DNA of 64,000 nucleotides from Cohaesibacter haloalkalitolerans (GTDB lineage: Bacteria; Pseudomonadota; Alphaproteobacteria; Rhizobiales; Cohaesibacteraceae), in NCBI RefSeq assembly GCF_003574655.1, contig NZ_QNUM01000008.1, forward strand, positions 172,313 through 236,312, given 5' to 3'. Of this stretch, positions 62,494-64,000 are shown piece by piece. The notes beneath the pieces were generated by a model. It was not told the origin of the DNA. It ran no database searches and was given only the letters and a program-made list of their open reading frames with translations. Positions within the stretch are counted from its first letter, which is position 1. Each line of letters opens with the position of its first letter. The translations under genes and the position numbers were made by a program.

Positions 62494-62799
62494 ATGAAGA
62501 GAAGTCGATTTAGCGAAGAGCAGATCATCGGTATTTTGAAGGAACACCAAGCGGGCCTGACCGCGGCAGATCTGTGTCGCAAGCATGGTGTCAGTGATGC
62601 AACTTTCTACAAGTGGCGATCCAAGTATGGCGGCATGGAAGTGTCTGAAGCCCGCCGTTTGAAAACTCTCGAGGAAGAGAACAAGCGGCTGAAGAAGTTG
62701 CTGGCCGAGCAGATGCTTGATGTTGCCACTCTCAAAGAGATGCTCGGAAAAAACTTCAGAAGCCCGGTTCCCGACGACGTGCTTTGGACTGGGCCATGA
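62494..62799 (+). CDS. IS3-family transposase OrfA
   Basis: The 101-residue product has a helix-turn-helix (LTAADLCRKHGVSDATFYKWRSKYGG, about 22-47) and a leucine-zipper-like stretch (LKTLEEENKRLKKLLAEQMLD). It normally joins OrfB after a -1 frameshift at A AAA AAC (62748-62754). GAGGAG precedes the ATG. OrfA alone can bind the terminal repeats and regulate transposition. OrfA is intact though its partner is not. Confidence 0.9.
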   Translation: MKRSRFSEEQIIGILKEHQAGLTAADLCRKHGVSDATFYKWRSKYGGMEVSEARRLKTLEEENKRLKKLLAEQMLDVATLKEMLGKNFRSPVPDDVLWTGP

Positions 62800-63634
62800 C
62801 ATACAAAAATTGTTGCCAACGCAAGGCGTGTGAGCTGGTGGGGATCTCTCCCCGCGTTTACCGCTACCAATCAAAGCGAGATGACAATGAGCGACTTCGT
62901 AAGAGGCTTGTCGAGCTATCGTCCGAGCGAAGTCGTTTTGGTTACAGGCGCCTGCATATCCTGCTTAAGCGGTAAGGCTGGCAGGTCAACTGGAAGAAGC
63001 TGTATCGGCTCTACAAGGAAGAAAAACTGACTGTGCGCAAGAGAGGTGGGCGAAAGTGTGCTTTGGGAACCAGGGCGCCCATGGCCATCCCTCAAGAGCG
63101 CAATCAACGCTGGAGCTTGGACTTCGTCTCGGACAGCCTTGTTGACGGAAGGCGGTTCAGAATCCTCAATGTCATTGATGACTTCAGCCGAAAGTGTCTG
63201 GCATCCGTTGTTGATACGAGCCTATCGGGCCTTCGTGTTGCTAGAGAGCTTGATGCCATCGCTGAGCGGCGAGGTTATCCATGCATGGTAGTCAGCGATA
63301 ATGGCACTGAACTGACTTCGAATGCGATCCTAAAATGGCAGGAGGAGCGTAAGGTGGAATGGCACCATATCGCACCAGGGAAACCCACTCTCGGCGGCGC
63401 TTCGCTTGCCTGCCGTGCAATGATGCAGAATGGGTTTGTTGAAAGCTTCAATGGGCAACTGCGTGATGAATGCCTCAACGAGCACCTCTTTACCAATTTG
63501 CCAGCGGCCAAAAGACTGATTGAAGAATTGACTACAACACCAACAGACCCCATACAGCCCTTGATGGACTAACCCCAATCGAGTTTGCAACCAGATCCAG
63601 ACGGGATCAAAACTGGAACAGAGCTAACTTTTAA
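62784..63634 (+). pseudogene. IS3-family transposase OrfB, broken
   Basis: This should be a DDE integrase-type domain read in frame 3 after the frameshift. It is broken in three places: a TAA (62973-62975) where Glu is expected between LLKR and [10 protein letters not shown]; a 36-nt insert (63387-63422) between GKP and [11 protein letters not shown]; and a frame change near 63528, where about 7 bases are missing compared with typical relatives. After the change the other frame reads [16 protein letters not shown] and ends at the TAA at 63632-63634. D in SDNGTE and E in VESFNG are still present. It cannot make an active transposase. Confidence 0.86.
63388..63422 (+). repeat. 35-nt insert in IS407-like transposase, copy A
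   Basis: The core starts CTCTCGGCGG and ends GCCTGCCGTGCAATG, directly followed by the original ATG. With one more base it is 36 nt, so it keeps the reading frame and adds 12 residues ([12 protein letters not shown]). Confidence 0.8.
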
Positions 63635-63660
63635 ACGGGTACATAAAGGGGAGTACGTCA

Positions 63661-63664
63661 GGAC
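63661..63664. repeat. Target-site duplication, right copy (GGAC)
   Basis: GGAC at 63661-63664 is the partner of 62426-62429. Confidence 0.8.
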
Positions 63665-63692
63665 CTGTCACGGTTCCGGTACGTGTACTCAT

Positions 63693-64000
63693 TTAGGCTG
63701 CTTTTCTCTCGAAAGCCAAGGGGCTTTTTCAGCCGAGAGCTGAGTGTTTTCTTCGCGGATGGTAAAAACCATTGATATGCTCAAAATTTGGCGCTTCAGC
63801 TTGCCTCCTTAATTGCCAGCTTTGCCTCCAGATCCGTTTGGCCTTGATGGTCTTGAAGAATGTCTCTACCGCCGCATTATCATGACAATTGCCCTTTCCG
63901 TTCATGCATTGCCCGGCAGGCGATGCCAGCATCGCTGAGAGGGGATGGCCTGATGCCGTGTAGACGCAAGATCTTCTGATAATCATGAGAGCAATATTGG
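63693..64000 (-). pseudogene. IS3-family transposase OrfB remnant (second element)
   Basis: The C-terminal part of an OrfB of a different IS3 group is seen, running off the right edge. HDYQKILRLHGIRPS is followed by a 37-nt insert, then the frame changes to KGNCHDNAAVETFFKTIKAKRIW and HSALG, ending with a TGA where Trp is normal (GWKSPLAF), after which KSPLAFERKAA is still readable to the TAA at 63693-63695. The catalytic E is in AAVETFF. The insert and the nonsense codon make it inactive. Confidence 0.86.
63907..63941 (-). repeat. 35-nt insert in second IS3 transposase, copy B
   Basis: The core (minus strand) starts CTCTCAGCGATGCT and ends GCCTGCCGGGCAATG. It contains the perfect 7-bp hairpin GCGATGC-TG-GCATCGC. 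26 of 35 positions match copy A. The inserted length is 37 nt, so it breaks the frame. Confidence 0.8.

Larger units (their letters stand above)
62430..63660 (+). mobile_element. IS3-family insertion sequence, IS407-like group, decayed
   Basis: The element is 1231 bp long. Its left end starts TGACGTGCTCCCCT (62430-62443) and its right end, read on the minus strand, starts TGACGTACTCCCCT, with one mismatch in 14. It is bordered by the 4-bp direct repeat GGAC. orfA is intact; orfB is broken by a nonsense codon, a 36-bp insert and a frameshift. The slippery heptamer A AAA AAC (62748-62754) lies at the orfA/orfB junction, which explains the expected -1 frameshift. Confidence 0.88.

Noticed and set aside
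1..64000. CRISPR arrays, tRNA and rRNA genes
   Set aside because: I looked for regularly spaced repeats and tRNA cloverleaf arms in the gaps and found none.

Overview
The window is chromosomal DNA of an alphaproteobacterium, most likely a marine member of the Hyphomicrobiales (Rhizobiales). The evidence is the TrcR/DUF1013 cell-cycle regulator, a DUF1465 protein, the small alphaproteobacterial subunit IV of aa3 oxidase, a TadG-like pilus protein, a CtrA-type box before a TacA-like regulator, and a PomAB-like stator pair of the kind linked to sodium-driven motors. A Cohaesibacter-like organism would fit, but the genus is inference. Most of the window is ordinary core genome with coding density near 90 percent.

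Region by region. 1-8 kb: end of a Sel1-repeat gene, efp, suhB-like phosphatase, a two-gene YeeE/YedE sulfur transporter, a TolQ/MotA-like plus OmpA/MotB-like pair, and an MsbA-type ABC exporter on the other strand. 8-15.5 kb: rpmE, DUF1465, an 830-bp AT-rich gap, a quinone oxidoreductase, a TadG-like protein, trcR, and prpE. 15.5-23 kb: a TSUP permease, an acyl-CoA synthetase, two divergent YdcH/DUF465 genes, purE-purK, rpsU, a TPR lipoprotein, and aa3 oxidase subunit IV. 23-36.6 kb: a chemoreceptor, an ABC1/UbiB kinase-like protein with an M3 peptidase, then a TacA-like sigma-54 regulator, an L,D-transpeptidase, a DUF882 (M15-like) protein and an outer-membrane barrel (envelope cluster). 36.8-45 kb: kdsD-like isomerase, motAB of PomAB type, a DmeF-type metal exporter, SPFH/NfeD, a degenerate receiver protein, and arsR-arsC-arsH. 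45-51 kb: a TakP-type TRAP transporter divergent from a NarL-type two-component system. 51-62 kb: DUF1007 plus NicO nickel/cobalt transporter, a copper P-type ATPase with a MerR/CueR-type promoter, creatininase-like protein, aminotransferase, a small unrecognised ORF, LysR regulator, uracil permease, S-formylglutathione hydrolase, and an exported protein of unknown function. 62.4-64 kb: two decayed IS3-family elements.

Working links. Four metal or metalloid systems (DmeF, ArsRCH, NicO/DUF1007, CopA) lie within 16 kb. The TRAP transporter and its divergent sensor/regulator look like an uptake module with its own control. purE-purK is a purine operon with a long leader.

The most unusual signal is in the IS cluster. 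Both decayed transposase genes, which belong to different IS3 groups and lie on opposite strands, carry a related 35-nt insert (26 of 35 positions identical). In both it sits just before an ATG that follows CC, a few codons before the catalytic Glu. This looks like a very short mobile or palindromic element that enters coding sequence, comparable in habit to the Rickettsia, Wolbachia and Caulobacter palindromic elements. Other notable points are a likely leaderless arsR mRNA, the 19-bp-spacer copA promoter embedded in the upstream stop codon, and a CtrA box before the TacA-like gene.
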